Positions 35,743 to 48,774 are shown, counted from the first letter of the stretch. The stretch: 64,000 nucleotides of DNA from Rhizomys pruinosus (GCA_009823505.1 VZQC01012261.1:1635767-1699766); one strand, 5' to 3'. Numbers and translations: made by a program. Notes: generated from the letters alone by a model not told the origin.

Positions 35743-36433
35743 CGCTTCTGCCATAGCTACAGGTACTTGAGAGGATGTGATCAACTCAGTATAATTCCAT
35801 GAAACAGATGCATTTCTAAGGTCAGTTTACTACTCTGCTTTAGTAAAATGTCCGAGATCTAAACATCCTAGAGAGTATCACTTCTACCCAGGTCTTCCAG
35901 GTCTTTTGTAGAGTGTCTTTATTGATCACAAGGCATCATTGTAACTGCCGTCACCAGCAGTTTGGGTTCCATTACCCCTTGTGCTCCTATGGCCTCTACT
36001 CCTTTTGGTTGTGATTCCTAAGTATTGGGTGTCTTTGCCCACTTCAAACCCATCACCTTTAAGAATGGCCCCACCAGAACTGGCATGTGGAGTATGCAGC
36101 AAACATCAGATACTCTGAAGAAGGCAGTTAAAGGATGACAAGCTTCTTAATTTTAAAGGGAAGGAAATGTGGATCTCATAATGGCCAATGCCCAGGAGCA
36201 TAGCAAACAATGGTTGAAAACAATTCAATGGCACCAAAGGAAAGATAACTAGAAGGCACCACAGACTCATAGAGAAAGTCTGGCAACACAGCCTCAGATA
36301 ATTTGATAGTCTTATATTGCTCACCTAGGAACACAATGTCATATCTCTGTAATCATAATTTTTATAATTGATAAAGTTTCATATGATCTTCTTAAAGTCA
36401 CAAAGAAGAGATATATGTGTGTGTGTACATTTA

Positions 36434-36480
<47 letters not shown>

Positions 36481-36489
36481 ACTGTTGCT
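35743..36489. other. Unassigned intron; (TA)n at 36,414-36,474
   Basis: No homology recognised before the GTGT/TATA microsatellite that borders the next L1. Confidence 0.5.
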
Positions 36490-38200
36490 CTTTTTAAAAA
36501 TGTTTTAAACTCCTAGAAATGATTAAGAGTTTCAGTAAAATGGCAGGATACAAAATTAACCTAGAAAAATCAGTGGCCTTTCTTTACACCAACAACAAGC
36601 AAATTAAGAAGGAATTCAAGGAGACCCTCCCACTCACAATAGCCTGAAAAACAATAAAATACCTAGGAACAAACCTAACCAAAGACACCAAAAATCTCTA
36701 CAAAAAAAAAATTGTAAACCCCTGAAGAAGAAAATTGAAGAAGACATCAGAAGATGGAAAAACCTCCCATGCTCATGGATTGGGAAAATTAATATAGGAA
36801 AAATCTCCATTCTACCCAAACTCTTGGGGGATTTATTTAGATTTAATGCAATCCCAATTAAAATCCCCATGAGTTTCTTCACAGGCTTGGAAAAAAAGTC
36901 CTTAATTTCATTTGGAAAAACAAAAGACCCCGAATAGCCAAAGCAACCCTGAGTGAAAAGAGCAATACAGGGGAGATCTCTATACCAGACTTCAAACTAT
37001 ACTACAGGGATATAGTCATAAAAACAGCCTGGTACTGGCACAAAAACAGACCTATTGACCAGTGGAACAAAACTGAAGATCCAAACCTGAGCACATACAA
37101 TTTCAGCCATCTCATATTTGACAAGGGAGCCAAGAAGACACCATGGAGAAAGACTGCATCTTCAGCAAGTGGTGTTGGCAAAACTGGATCACCACTTGTA
37201 GAAGAATGAAATTAAACCCCTACCTCTAGCCCTCTACAAAAGTGAACTCCAGATAGATCAAAGACCTCAATGTGAAACCCCAAACTCTGAAGGTGATAGA
37301 AGAAAAAGTTGGCAGCAAACTATAAGACATAGGCATAGGAAAAGACTTCCTAAATCAGACAGCAGCTTTGAAAGAATTAAGGTCGACAAATGACAAATGG
37401 TATCTCATTAAACTCAAAAGCTTCTGTACATCAAAAGAAACAATCAAGGAAGTGAAGAGAAATCCCACAGAGTGGGAGGAAACTGCAGATTATTCACTGC
37501 AGATACATCTGACAAAGCATTGATTTCCAGAATATATAAACTACTCAAAAAACAAAGAAGAAAGAAAACAAATGACCCACTCAATAGATGGAGCAAAGAN
37601 AAAAAATCATCTTACTCCAATAAAACTGGCTAGGATCAAGAAAACAAATGATACCAAGTGCTGGAGAGGTTGTGGGGAAAGGGGAACATGTTTCCACTGC
37701 TGGTGGGAGTGTAAACTTGTACAACCACTATGGAAAGCAGTGTGGAGAACCCTTGGAAGACTCAAAATGAGCTTACCACCTGACCCAGCCATACCACTCC
37801 TAGGTATATACCCACAAGACTCATCTTAACACAGAGATACATGCACAGCCATGTTTATTGCAGCTCTCTTCACAATAGCAAAGAGCTGGAACCAACCCAA
37901 GTGCCCCTCAACTGACCGGTGGATAGAGAAAATGTGGTACATCTACACAATGGAGTTCTATGCAGCGGTAAAGAAAGATGACATCATGAGCTTTGCAGGT
38001 AAATGGATGGAGCTAGAAGATATCATGCTAAGTGAGGTAACGCAGTCCCAGAAAAACAAACAACGAATGGTATCCCTTATCTGTGGATGTTAGTGCCAAT
38101 TACCCAATTGTATCACAAACTGAGCAACATTAATATAATCTGAAAACAACTGTGCTCTAATTATTGTGAATCCCTTAAAAAATAAATAAATAAAAATTAA
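36490..38200 (+). repeat. L1, 5'-truncated ORF2 and 3' end
   Basis: Starts in RT (TTTCAGTAAAATGGCAGGAT) and runs to the ORF2 C-terminus. The cysteine motif region [15 protein letters not shown] (about 37,660-37,705) is intact and frames are open for 60-85 codons, so this is among the youngest L1 here. A single N at 37,600 marks a junction where about 110 bp present in the 7.85 kb copy is missing. Confidence 0.92.
37600..37600. other. Ambiguous base N, probable assembly seam
   Basis: The only N in the window. Left matches 7,855 and right resumes at 7,971 of the parallel L1 copy. Confidence 0.85.
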
Positions 38201-38238
38201 ATTAAAAAATAAAAATATTTTAAAATAATCCAATGGTC

Positions 38239-38465
38239 ACAGCTAGAGAGATGGCTCAGCAGTTAAGCACACTAGCAGCTCTTTCAGAGGATCCAGGTTC
38301 GATTCCCAGTACCCAGATGGTAGCTAACAGTCCATAACTCCAGTTCCAGGGGAATCCAATGCCCTCTTTTGACTTCCATGGGCATGGCATGATATGGGTA
38401 CACTTGCATACATGCAGGCAATACACTCATACATAAAATAAAAAATAAAGTATTTTTTAAAAAAG
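38239..38465 (+). repeat. B2 SINE, older subfamily
   Basis: AGAGAGATGGCTCAGCAGTT to an A-rich tail; no 17-bp duplication. Confidence 0.92.
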
Positions 38466-39400
38466 AAGTCAATGTTCAAAGAAAAATATGATGGTTGCTT
38501 CTTAGTGACAAACACTGATAGAAATTTGAAATGCTAATTCATGGCTGGGATCTACTCAAGAGACTGTGTACCCCACAGGGGTACACATAGCTCTATTTCT
38601 TTTTGAAGTGTTTGTAATCAGAGATGAAAACTCAGAAGGCATTAATGTGAAAATATAGAAATGTTCTAATCATGACTCAAAAAGAGCTCTATGGGCTAGA
38701 ATGTTATAAATGTTATAACTAGCAAAAACTAATTTTAAAGTGATGATAAAATACCCAATTCTTTTTCATTTAAGTAATATATGTTCAAGCCTTTAAAAGT
38801 CAAATACAGTCCTGAACAACCTATAAGGAAAATGACAGTACCCTGGCCTGCTCATGCTCCCTGCTAGGGGAAACCAATCACCGTGGGATCCTGACTGTCT
38901 GTTTTTTAATCTATATAGCTAATACTTTCATTACAGTAGACAGTACCCACCGACTTCCTGCTGTGGGAGCTGATTGTTTAGTTCCTTTGCATTGATGAGT
39001 CAGCCTTGCAAAAGTTTTTGGTTTCACTAATATTCAGTGCAGACATGATTCTGCTAACATGAACATTAGCCATAGATGAGCAAATGTAGTAATGAGGAGA
39101 CGTTGTCCTTGAAGTTAAGAGTTGCGTTGCATTTCCATTGGCTTGGTTTTCTTTGTGTCTGTGGCCCCTTCATCTTACCATCCCTGGCATCCTTTCAGCA
39201 CAAACTCCCACAAGTTCCCATCAGCCTCCAGTGGAGACATACTTCTGGAATCTTCCCCCTTTCTGCACTGGCTGCTGTAATCCTTACAGTACAGCTGACT
39301 TCCTGAGTCTGAATTCCAGGGTTGGGCCTTCTGTTCTGTGTATCCTAGGTCTTTTGTTTATCTTTGTGATTTTATGTGGAAGTTATCCTCTAGCAGCTTC
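38466..39400. other. Unassigned intron
   Basis: 38,760-38,940 looks like an old diverged repeat; otherwise nothing recognisable. Confidence 0.4.
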
Positions 39401-39946
39401 CTAAGAAAAGGTTCATGGAAGATTTATTTTTTGAGGTGTTGAATATCTGGAAATAATTTTATTTTGCCCTCCTGAGTGAGCAATAGCGCAGATAAGTGTT
39501 GAGTTCTGGGTTAGAAATTATTTCCATTCTCTTTCATGGGATGGCATTGCTCACTGGTCTTTATGGCAGCCATGAAAACTCGGCTCTCCCGCTGTCTCTT
39601 CGGATGTACCCCTGTGGTTGTTCTGTGGCCATCTTTCTCGGGTTGCTCCTATATGACAGAAATGTCAGGGGTGCTAATAAAGACGGCTGCTGTAAGACAT
39701 GGACTCCTCCCATGAACACTGTGGGCTCAAGAGCTTCTGTTGACTTGGCAAATCTTTCTTAGACCTGCACTTATGCCTGATGTCTTCCCACATCATTTTC
39801 TTTCCCAACCCCTTCCTTCACAGATCTCACATACGAATCATGACCTAATGGGTGACTTCCATGCTTTGGATCTTTTATCTTTATCATGTATAATTGTTTC
39901 CTCAGTAAATTTCTTGCACATTTAATCCTGTCTTGACATTTGCTTT
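39401..39946 (-). repeat. Ancient L1 5' region, reverse (tentative)
   Basis: GAATATCTGGAAATAATTTTATTTTGCC through GTTGAGTTCTGGGTTAGAAA (39,440-39,520) matches the order of old mammalian L1 5'UTR in reverse. Beyond about 39,760 the assignment fades. Confidence 0.45.
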
Positions 39947-39960
39947 AGAAGATATGAACT

Positions 39961-40129
39961 GCCTGGCGTGGTTGCGCACGCCTTTAATCCTAGCACTTGG
40001 GAGGCAGAGGCAGGTGGATCTTTGTGAGTTCAAGGCCAGCCTGGTCTACAGAGTGAGTTCCAGGACAGCTGGGGCTACAGGGAGACCCTGTCTCAAAAAG
40101 ACAAAGAAAAAAAAAAAAAAAAAAAAAAA
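39961..40129 (+). repeat. B1 SINE, near consensus
   Basis: AGAAGATATGAACT at 39,947-39,960 and 40,130-40,143 is a perfect 14-bp duplication. Pure A tail of about 24. Confidence 0.97.
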
Positions 40130-40143
40130 AGAAGATATGAACT

Positions 40144-41035
40144 AACACAAGTGAGTTTGGGGAGCCAACTTACTTCCTTGAAGACAAAGAGAATGCCAGT
40201 GTGAGCAATACATAGAGGCAAAAGTGCCCCAACTGATGAAGATTCCACCTAGGGTCACTTGAGTAGATGTCCTGCTGAGGAGCACACATTGTAAGTACAG
40301 TGACTCAGGCATTCCAGTGTTCACAGGGAAAAGAGAATTGACTGCTTCCTTCTATATTGTATTGAGACCCTCTGGGGAAATGAGACTGGGGGTTCTTCTG
40401 TAGTGGAAGAGTTGACACAACCAACTTGGTGGTACACATAGGACCTGAGAAAGACCCAGAAATGCACAGATGTTCAGCCAAGGCAGGTCTGTCATGCCAA
40501 GGTCAAAGCTTGATTGGAATATTCTAGGACTCTAGAACATACAGTGTGGTTGCCCCAGACGGCCATGGTTCTGCAGGCTTCTTGGAGTGGTTGTCATTCA
40601 TAGTGATGGTCCTAGAAGAGATAGGACTTCTCTATACTAAGGAGGCCTGTCTCTTAAAAAGCAATAGTTACTAACAAGGCACCAAGTACAAGTTCTAGTA
40701 TAACTCATCTGGGATGATTAATTATACAGCAAAGTAGTTTCAAAATTTATCAACCTCTACAAGCAAAAAGAGGGATATCGTTGGGATCCAGTTTTGAGAG
40801 ATTTATACCAAGGAACTGGTATACAGGACAGGACATTAAAGAATTCACTGACTAGAGGGTACTTTCTCCAGAAATATGCTTCCCAGCTCCAACCCAAGAC
40901 ACAAGGAATAGGGCAGACATCCTGCTAGGATGGCTGTGGGGAGTCTGAAGGGAATGAGGCCCAGGTCAAGCAGATGGAAGTGCCAAGCAGTCTTACCCCA
41001 AAAGCGGGTAAAGGAAGGAATAAAGAACTTGAGAA
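40144..41035. other. Unassigned intron
   Basis: No recognised element. Confidence 0.5.
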
Positions 41036-41036
41036 G

Positions 41037-41285
41037 GGCTGGAGAGATGGTTCAGAGTTTAAGAGCACTGGCTGCTCTTGCAGAGGACCCAGGTTCAATT
41101 CCCAGCACCCACATGGCATCTAACAACTACCCATAATTCCTGTTCCAGATTTGATGCCTTCTTCTGATCTTTGTGGGCACTGATGCCTTCTTCTGACCTT
41201 TGTGGGCATTGCATGACACAGATGCAGTTATACAGATGTAGGCAATGCACTCATGCACATAAAATAAAAGTAATAAATAATTTTT
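41037..41285 (+). repeat. B2 SINE with private 29-bp tandem duplication
   Basis: Older-type B2 in which TGATGCCTTCTTCTGATCTT and the next 9 bases (41,152-41,180) recur at 41,181-41,209 with two differences. Confidence 0.93.
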
Positions 41286-41289
41286 AGAG

Positions 41290-42688
41290 AGAAGCTGAAA
41301 GAAGTAAGCATGCCACAACCAGTATATCAGGGAGCTTAACAATCTACTAGTGGACTGCGTATTACAAGGGACCCAATCAGGGACACACTATTCAACAAAG
41401 CCACCAGAAATACACCTTTCAGAGTGAAGCATCACCTCTTAGAAATGCAGAAACGCATCTCTAGGCCAGATCAATGTAGAGGGACCACAGAAGTAGGGTT
41501 GGCATGCCAGGACAGGACGCAGCTCTGGAATAGAGAGAGCAGAGGAACCACTGCTCTCTGAACTTCCAGAAGCAAGGGAAAATTGTAAAGCCAGCCAAGA
41601 GTACAGCATGATAGAAAGTCTTTCCTCTGCTCAGCTCCCAGACTTAGCAAAGTTTCTAATCTATATAACACACTGAGCAAAGAGGCGGCTGGGTCCTTGA
41701 GACAAAGGCTCCCGTAACCTCACAGCAGGCCTCCCTAGTCCATCCACTTGCATGAGTGCATCATATCAATATAGAATTTCTTGTCTTCAGTTCTAATTAC
41801 TTCATTATTTTCTTTCCATTTGTTGCAGTTACCTCCTATTGTGAAATGTAACACCTCCAATTTTGGGGGTTAAAATAAGGATTTATTTTCTCTTGCTACA
41901 GTGGGCCGTTAGAATGCATCTGGGAAGTTCCTCCGTTACATGCAGTGTAGCAGAACTCAGCCACGTGGCTGCGCTCGGCTGGGACTGCAGTAGAGCTGAG
42001 ATGAGCTCGATGCTCTTTGATGCCCAGAGCCTTAGAGCCAGTCATGAACCTGTTTAATCTGTTGCTGCCTTGGCAATCATGTTTAATCTGACAAGTTACT
42101 TGAAATCCAATCGTGCCCTGTCACCTGTGGCCGAGTTGAAATTTCTTCTCCCTGTATGGGTATTTTCTCATTCCATTTATCCAAATCCACAGATCCCCAA
42201 GATGCTGGCCATAATAAACCTAATAGAAAATGGTTCCCCATTCACACTTTTTTTTTGGCTAGCCAGTCAACAAGACCCACAGGAAAGCCTAAGAAGTGAG
42301 AGCGATGCTCACAGCCTCATGGAGGCAGAGTCTCTCTTGTACTCTGCTTCCCATCTGGATCCTGTCTCCCGTTCCCTCTCCCTCTCTGTTCACTCTTGAT
42401 ATCCCCGTCCTCTTCAGACATCTCACCAGCCTCCTGTTCTTACCTGTCATTTATTTGGGGTTTACCTCTTCACTGTGTTTTTACCTGACACAAACACCTG
42501 AACCCACCTCCCCCACGGCTACCACTCTTCAGTCCTCTCCTAAAGAGTGACTTTCTAGGCTTATGGCCACTCTTAAGAGGAGACATTAAGATAAATAAAA
42601 AAACTGCAATAGAAACGACAACACAGCACAAGTACCAAAACTAACTATAAAAGGAGACTAATTCTAGAAGAAAAGTCCCATTAGCTTA
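41290..42688. other. Unassigned intron, one old-repeat-like block
   Basis: 41,850-42,000 (TTTTGGGGGTTAAAATAAGG, CTCAGCCACGTGGCTGCGCTC) resembles an old mammalian repeat. Frames at 42,070-42,550 show no domain. Confidence 0.4.
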
Positions 42689-42733
42689 TATCATATTATA
42701 TTATATTATATTATATTTATTATATTATATTAA
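42689..42733. repeat. (TTATA)n pentanucleotide repeat
   Basis: About nine TTATA units with one variant. Confidence 0.9.
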
Positions 42734-44741
42734 TTAGCAAGCTTTTGCTTGTATCACACTACTCTCCTGTTGGCCCAAACAAGTCATAGTCTGAGCCCAC
42801 AGTCCACATGAGAGGAAAGCTCACAAGGGGTTGGACCCTGAGAGGTATGGACGCTGAAAGGTGGGCTCACTGGGGGCTGCAGGGACAACACTGGTGCACA
42901 CTGCTCTCACTCTCTCTCTCTAACTCCCTGTTTGAATGTCGAGTCTCTGAGTGATCCACTCATTCCGCTACCTCTACTATTTTCCGTAATTTTATCTTCT
43001 TGGACTACTATAGAAATTTCATTGACTTTTATTTTTCAACTCTCCTGTTGAACTTTTCATTCCTTCTAGTTGTTCTGTTGTCTCCTGAATATTTTGCTGT
43101 ATTATCTCACTCTCATGTCCTAGCTGTGGGGGCTCCTCTGAACTCCTAAAGCAGATTGTGTAAGTTGGGGGTCAGGCTTCCCGTATTGGTCTAGTTTGGT
43201 TTGGGGCTTTTTTTTTTTCCTCCCTGAATATTGCTTTCTCTGGGTTGTTTCTCCTTATTTGCTTCTTCTCACTGGAGACTTTCTTAAAGTCTCTATCTTT
43301 GATTATGAGTGAAAAACAAAAGCATGACTGGAAAGCCTGAGCTGCGGGTGGAGTTGCTGACACTGAGATTCACGGTGGAATTTGTCAGATCAGCATCGCA
43401 GCTTGTCACGCTCCTTTAGAGACGACTCTACCTGCAAAGTAGAAGGCACGCTCTAACGCTGTGAGAGCCTGGGGGAGGGGAGCACTGGGAAGCCCAGCAA
43501 TCATGCATGGTACATGTGTTACTGCACCCCACCTTTCGGTGTGGTACTCCTACTCTCCGGGGTGCTTGATGTCCCACAATCCATACTCTGTCCAATTGAC
43601 TGGACAATCGCAAAAATTTAACTTTGTTTTCTCTCTGGGCTGAGGAGGAGTGGACTCAACAGCAAGGAAGGCCTAGATTTAGAGACCTAGAAATCTAGTT
43701 TCAACCAGTTCTCATTTTAGCTATTCTCTCCCTTTCCCATCACTTGCAGAGTGACTGGACTCACTACTCTCAGCCCTTTCGAGAATCTGCAATCACCAGA
43801 TTTGGTTCTTGACTCTTCCCCCTGACTGCCGAGTCAACCCCCATCCACCTGTTCTGCTTCTAAACATTTGTTGTGACCGTGCGTGCGCCACTGCCGGCAA
43901 GACCTCTGTCCCTGCCCCTTCTTTCTCATTCTCTTCCTCTCTCCATGAACTTAAGCTTAATAGTTTTTCAAGAGGAACCAAAGCTGATGGCTGAGTTCAA
44001 TCTGTCATCTTTCCCCCAAACAGTACTTGCTATTTCTCCATCACAACAGTGACACACACTGCTTATAGAAAAAACAAAACAGAAAAATAGAAAATTGGAA
44101 AGAAAAAAATCACCTGTAATCCTCCCACCATACAGAAATAACCCACTACTGACATTTTCTTTTGCACTGTGTGGGATGGGGGACAGCAACACATTTGTTC
44201 ATTCTTTTTTTTTCACACATTTGTTCATTCTTATAACGAGTATGGACATATCTCTTCCCCCCCAGACATGTGAGCCTCCGAGTATATTAGAAAACAAGAC
44301 AAGCATGGCTACTGCCTCCCAGCTGGAGATGTGCTGAGGAAAAACTAAGAAACCATTTCAGTAAAATTTGTGCAGTATTGGGAGAAAACAGACGACAGGA
44401 CCGGCCCTCGCCTTGGATCTGCATGTCATGTGGGGCTCCTGGGAGAAAGAAACGACAGAGAGAATGGCCCCAGCCCTGCCAGAGAGCTGCAACGTGCACA
44501 AAGCTATTCACCCTCATGCACAGCACAACAACACACCATGTAGAGCTTTCTAGTCATCACATACCAGTGTTTCAATAGCCACTTGATAGTCCACCAAATT
44601 AGTATAACACTGTTCCATGTGTGGATCCTGAGTTGTTTCTACATCTCCATTATTTCTGGTTTTTGAAGATAGTCTACCACCTATAGGGAACTTCCTCTCA
44701 GTGGCAATTTAGTAAGTTTACAAGTTAAAAAATAAACTATT
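42734..44741. other. Unassigned intron
   Basis: A short CT tract near 42,905-42,922. 44,060-44,160 and 44,570-44,700 look like one diverged ancient repeat. CACATTTGTTCATTC is repeated at about 44,189 and 44,215. No exon-like signal. Confidence 0.4.
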
Positions 44742-44965
44742 GGGGCTGGAGAGATGGCTCAACAGGTAAGAGCACTGGCTGCTTTTGCAGAGGACCTGGG
44801 TTCTATTCCCAGCACCCACATGGTAGCTACCAATCATCCATAACTCCAGTTCCAGGGGATTCAGTGCCCTCTTGTGAGCATTGCACAACATAGGTACACT
44901 CACACACATGCAGGCAGTACACTCATACACATAAAATTTAAAAATAATAAAAATTTTTTTAAATT
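44742..44965 (+). repeat. B2 SINE, older subfamily
   Basis: GGGGCTGGAGAGATGGCTCA to an A-rich tail; single CCAGTTCCAGGGG block. Confidence 0.93.
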
Positions 44966-46231
44966 TAAAAAGTCAGAGGATGTCTGGCTTAACAAGCAAT
45001 GAACAGGAAGCCAGGAACCTGACAGGTTTTAGCTGACTGCAGACTAGCCCAAGCCCACAGTGAGGTGACAGCCAAACTATTAATGCAGTCTCATATGACA
45101 GGACCATAATTCAATGTCCAGAACAAGCACTATAATCACTATCCTGCACATTTGGGCTGCTGTTTTGCTGTGCATAGCAAATGTTAAGAGAGGCCCTGGA
45201 AATTCCCAGGTCTCCTCCAGCTTCAGGTCCTTTCCAGCCTAAGTGGAAAATATTGCGTCTTATATGAAATGTCACCTTGTCTCACCTGCCCTGACTTCCT
45301 AAGGCTCTTTCATGGAACTCCATGATCTGCTTACTGCATTGTGTGTCTGGTATACCCAGCCCAGAAGTGAGAACTATGATCTGCTTTCATAAATAGGGCC
45401 TTATGGGGGCCCAGCTGTACTTATCGACTGACATATTGCCTAAGGCTCTTATCACAGCACAGCAAAACTGAGTAGTTCTCAACAGACCTGCCTGGTGCAT
45501 AAAACCGCAAACAGCCTCTATAGAAAGTCTGCCAGCCCTTGATTTTCCTGATATAGTTTTCCCTAACTGTTCCCCATAAACTCCCACTCCTCAAAACCAG
45601 CTTATCTCTGCTTTCCTAGTAGGCCTAGGAAGGTACTTATTCTACTCAGACCTTCAAACGTCCTGTTGTGAGCATCGGATGGTTGTTCCCTCTTCCCTAC
45701 TGATCTGAACTTATGTCTCTCTTTGTGGCAAACTAAGTGAAATCTTCCACTTCAAACCCCTAGCCATAATTCATGTGAATGAGGGGCAAAGCTGAAGAAA
45801 GGGAGGCCTGTCAGCTTCTTTCAGGAAAAACAGACTTGGAAATGCAATCCTGCTCAGGAAGGATGAACCTCCCCCCAGCTGCCTCCCAACTTAAGGGCCC
45901 TTGAAGAGCTCATGTTACTTATAAAGGAGGAACCTGAGTCTCTAATGCAGACCAAACAGTACACCTCAGAAAGATCCATGCCAGGAGTTGTGTTTGCCTT
46001 AAGGGAGAAGGAACTGGAGCCCTAGCATCTTCCTCCCATCCTCTGTCCTGTACACATACTCTCTTATGAAGCTCGGTTGGACAGAGGTGGATCCAAACAA
46101 CCCCAGACTCCTTTCTGTCCACTGTTCTGTCTCCCCAGCCCATCTCATGCCCAAGGTCAGATGATCTAGAGATGTTAACATTTCTGTTCTCAGAATTCCA
46201 CCCCACACCTTCCCTGCACTCAAAGCTCTTA
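44966..46231. other. Unassigned intron
   Basis: No recognised repeat or coding exon. Confidence 0.5.
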
Positions 46232-46246
46232 AGAAATGTACTTGAG

Positions 46247-46341
46247 GCGGGGCATGGTGGCACACGCCTTTAATCCTAGCACTTGGGAGGCAGAGGCAGG
46301 TGGATCTTTGTGAGTTCAAGGCCAGCCTGGTTTACAGAGCG
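46247..46341 (+). repeat. Tailless, 3'-truncated B1 SINE
   Basis: Only the first 95 bp of B1, stopping at GGTTTACAGAGCG with no A tail, between perfect 15-bp duplications AGAAATGTACTTGAG (46,232-46,246 and 46,342-46,356). Confidence 0.95.
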
Positions 46342-46559
46342 AGAAATGTACTTGAGAATACAGTGAAGAGGCATTTGGGACTCACATTGGAATACAGGCA
46401 AGGAGAAGCCCATATGCCACGAACACGAAGAAGAAACAATATGGGAAAGGTGTGGATAATCCCACACCAAGCTCTACCAACCATGTGGAAGATTCCTACA
46501 GTGGGATCCCCCTGGGGGTGGCCCAGGACACAGATATCAGAAGCACAATTGTGAACATA

Positions 46560-48565
46560 CTAAAAAAAGTGCAAGATTATTAAGAGCAAATAAAGAATTA
46601 AGAAAAGAGAACGAAGAACTCAAGAAGGAAGTAGAAACACTGAAAAGATCCCACATTGAAAAAGATAAGGAAACCAACCAGCAAAGCAAAGAGCTACAAG
46701 AAGGGATTGAGAAGCTCCAAAAGTAGAAATACTAAAGAGATCAGAAGAGGAAATGAAAAAGGAAATCAAACACTCATCCAATCAAGAGGAAAGGAAAGGA
46801 AACAGCCTCAGAAGCAGAATGGAGGGAGCAGAACAAAGAATATCAGACCTGGAAGATAACACAGAACAACTAAAAACCTCAAGTAAAGACTATGAAAAAT
46901 TTAAAAATACACAAAAGCGGAACAACCAGGAACTGTTGGACACTAAGATCAAACCTCCACATCATAGGAATAGAGAAAGAAGAATCCCAAGAGAATGGTA
47001 TTGCTCAGATCTTCAACAGAATAATAGATGAAAATTTCTCCAAACTAAAAAAAAGACAAGCCAATACAAATACAAGAAGCACATAGAACTCCAAACAGAC
47101 AAGATCAGAAAAGAAACTCTCCAGGCCACATCACAGTTAAAATGCTAGACACCCAAAGCAAAGACAAAATCCTTAAAGCCACAAGAGAAAAACAAGTGAC
47201 ATATAACGGAAAACCTATCAGAATTACAACTGACTTCTCAGTGCAAACTATGAAAGCAAGAAGAACCTGGAGCAAAGCATTCCCAGTGTTAAAGGACAAT
47301 AATGACAACCCAGATTACTATACCCAGCAAAAATGTAAAATATAGTTGAAGGAGAAAGAAAAATCTCCCATGACATAAACAAGATGAAAGAATACATATC
47401 TGGAAAACCAACCCTTCAGAGAATACTTGAAACAATTCAAAGGACAGAAGAAAGGAGCAACCAACCCCAGGGACCTAGAAAGAGAAATCAATAAAAGCAT
47501 AACTGCAGAAGTAGAAACCTAAACCCAAACCGCAAATGGATAATAAGGCAAAAAGAAGCAACACAAACCTATCAGTCATAGCCTTAAATATTAATGGACT
47601 AAATTCCCCAATCAAAAGACGTAGACTGGGAGATTGGATTAGGAAACAGAACCCATCCATATGCTGTCTACAAGAAACACATCTTACCTTCAAGGACAGG
47701 CACCACCTTAAAGTGAAAGGATGGAAAAAAATATTCCAAGTAAATGGTACCAAAAAGAAAGCAGGTGTTGCTATTTTAATATCAGACAAAATAGACTTCA
47801 AAGTAAAAGAAATCAGAAGAGACAAAGAAGGCCATTACACTTTTATCAAAGGAACAATTCACCAAGAGGATTTCACAATTATGAATATATATGCACCAAA
47901 CTCTGGTGCACCAAACTTTATAAAGACAATTCTCCAGGACCACAAGTCACACACTAACCCCAGTACACTCATAGTAGGGGACTTCAATACCCCACTGAGC
48001 CCTTTGGACAGGTCAACAGGAAAAGAATAAACAGAGAGACATCTGAACTGAACTATATGATACACCAAATGGACCTCATAGACCTCTACCAAATATTCCA
48101 CCCTAATACCAGAGAATACACTTTCTACTCAGCACCCCATGGAACATTATCCAAAATCGACCACATACTGGGACACAGAAGAAACCTCCCCAAATACAAA
48201 AAGATTGAAATAATTTCATGTATTCTATCAGACCACACTGCAATAAAGCTCAACATCAACACCAGGAAATCATACGGGAATACTTCAAAAACCTATACTC
48301 TACCAAGTTTGAAAACCTAGAAGAAATGGATGAATATCTGAAATCCTGGGAATCACCAAAGTTCAACCAAGAAAAGATCAACAGCTTAAACAGACCCATA
48401 ATACATGAAGAAATTGAAGATGTAATAAGAAACCTCCCAACTAAAAAAGCCCAGGCCCAGGTGGTTTCATGGCAGAATTCTATAAAACATTTCAAAAAGA
48501 TCTACAACTATTATTACTGAAATTGTTTAGAAGGATACAAACAGGGAATTCTCCCACATGTTTCA
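46560..48565 (+). repeat. L1, ORF1 and ORF2 endonuclease, lacking RT and 3' end
   Basis: ORF1 coiled-coil and RRM region (about 46,600-47,340), an inter-ORF gap, then ORF2 from 47,536. After the endonuclease, ORF2 jumps at about 48,265 to the pre-RT linker (NLYSTKFENLEEMDEY) and is lost at about 48,565. Loss of the 3' side is unlike normal 5' truncation, so a later deletion is likely. Confidence 0.9.
47536..48030 (+). pseudogene. L1 ORF2 endonuclease domain, open 164 codons
   Basis: APE-type endonuclease that nicks genomic target DNA for L1 and SINE insertion. Visible motifs in order: L-N-I-N-G-L-N-S-P (metal-binding Asn), Q-E-T-H-L, N-I-Y-A-P-N and G-D-F-N-T-P-L-S-P-L-D-R-S. A stop after STGKE cuts the frame. 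The downstream piece (S-K-I-D-H-I-L, S-D-H-T-A-I) is in another frame, so the terminal S-D-H is separated and the protein would be inactive. Confidence 0.9.
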
Positions 48566-48631
48566 TTAAATAATTCTGTTTTCTTTAGCCCACAGATCAC
48601 ATTGTGTCAGTCATAAACTTCAGTATATATT

Positions 48632-48774
48632 GTTTTTTTTGAGACAGGGTCTCCCTGCAGCCCCAGCTTGCCTGGAACTCGTAATGTAGACTAGACTGGC
48701 CTGGATCTCACAAAGATCCACCTGCCTCTACCTCCCAAGTGCTGTGATTAAACACATGTGCCACCAAGCCTCGC
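48632..48774 (-). repeat. B1 SINE, diverged
   Basis: GAGACAGGGTCTCCCTGCAG to ACCAAGCCTCGCCC, reverse. Confidence 0.93.

Noticed and set aside
35870..36320. Possible processed pseudogene
   Set aside because: No continuous similarity to any protein I recognise, no A tail or flanking duplication.
20000..38000. Kl exon 2 in the distance range expected from mouse and human
   Set aside because: No reading frame on the minus strand resembles the exon 2 portion of KL1, and no KL2 exon is present.
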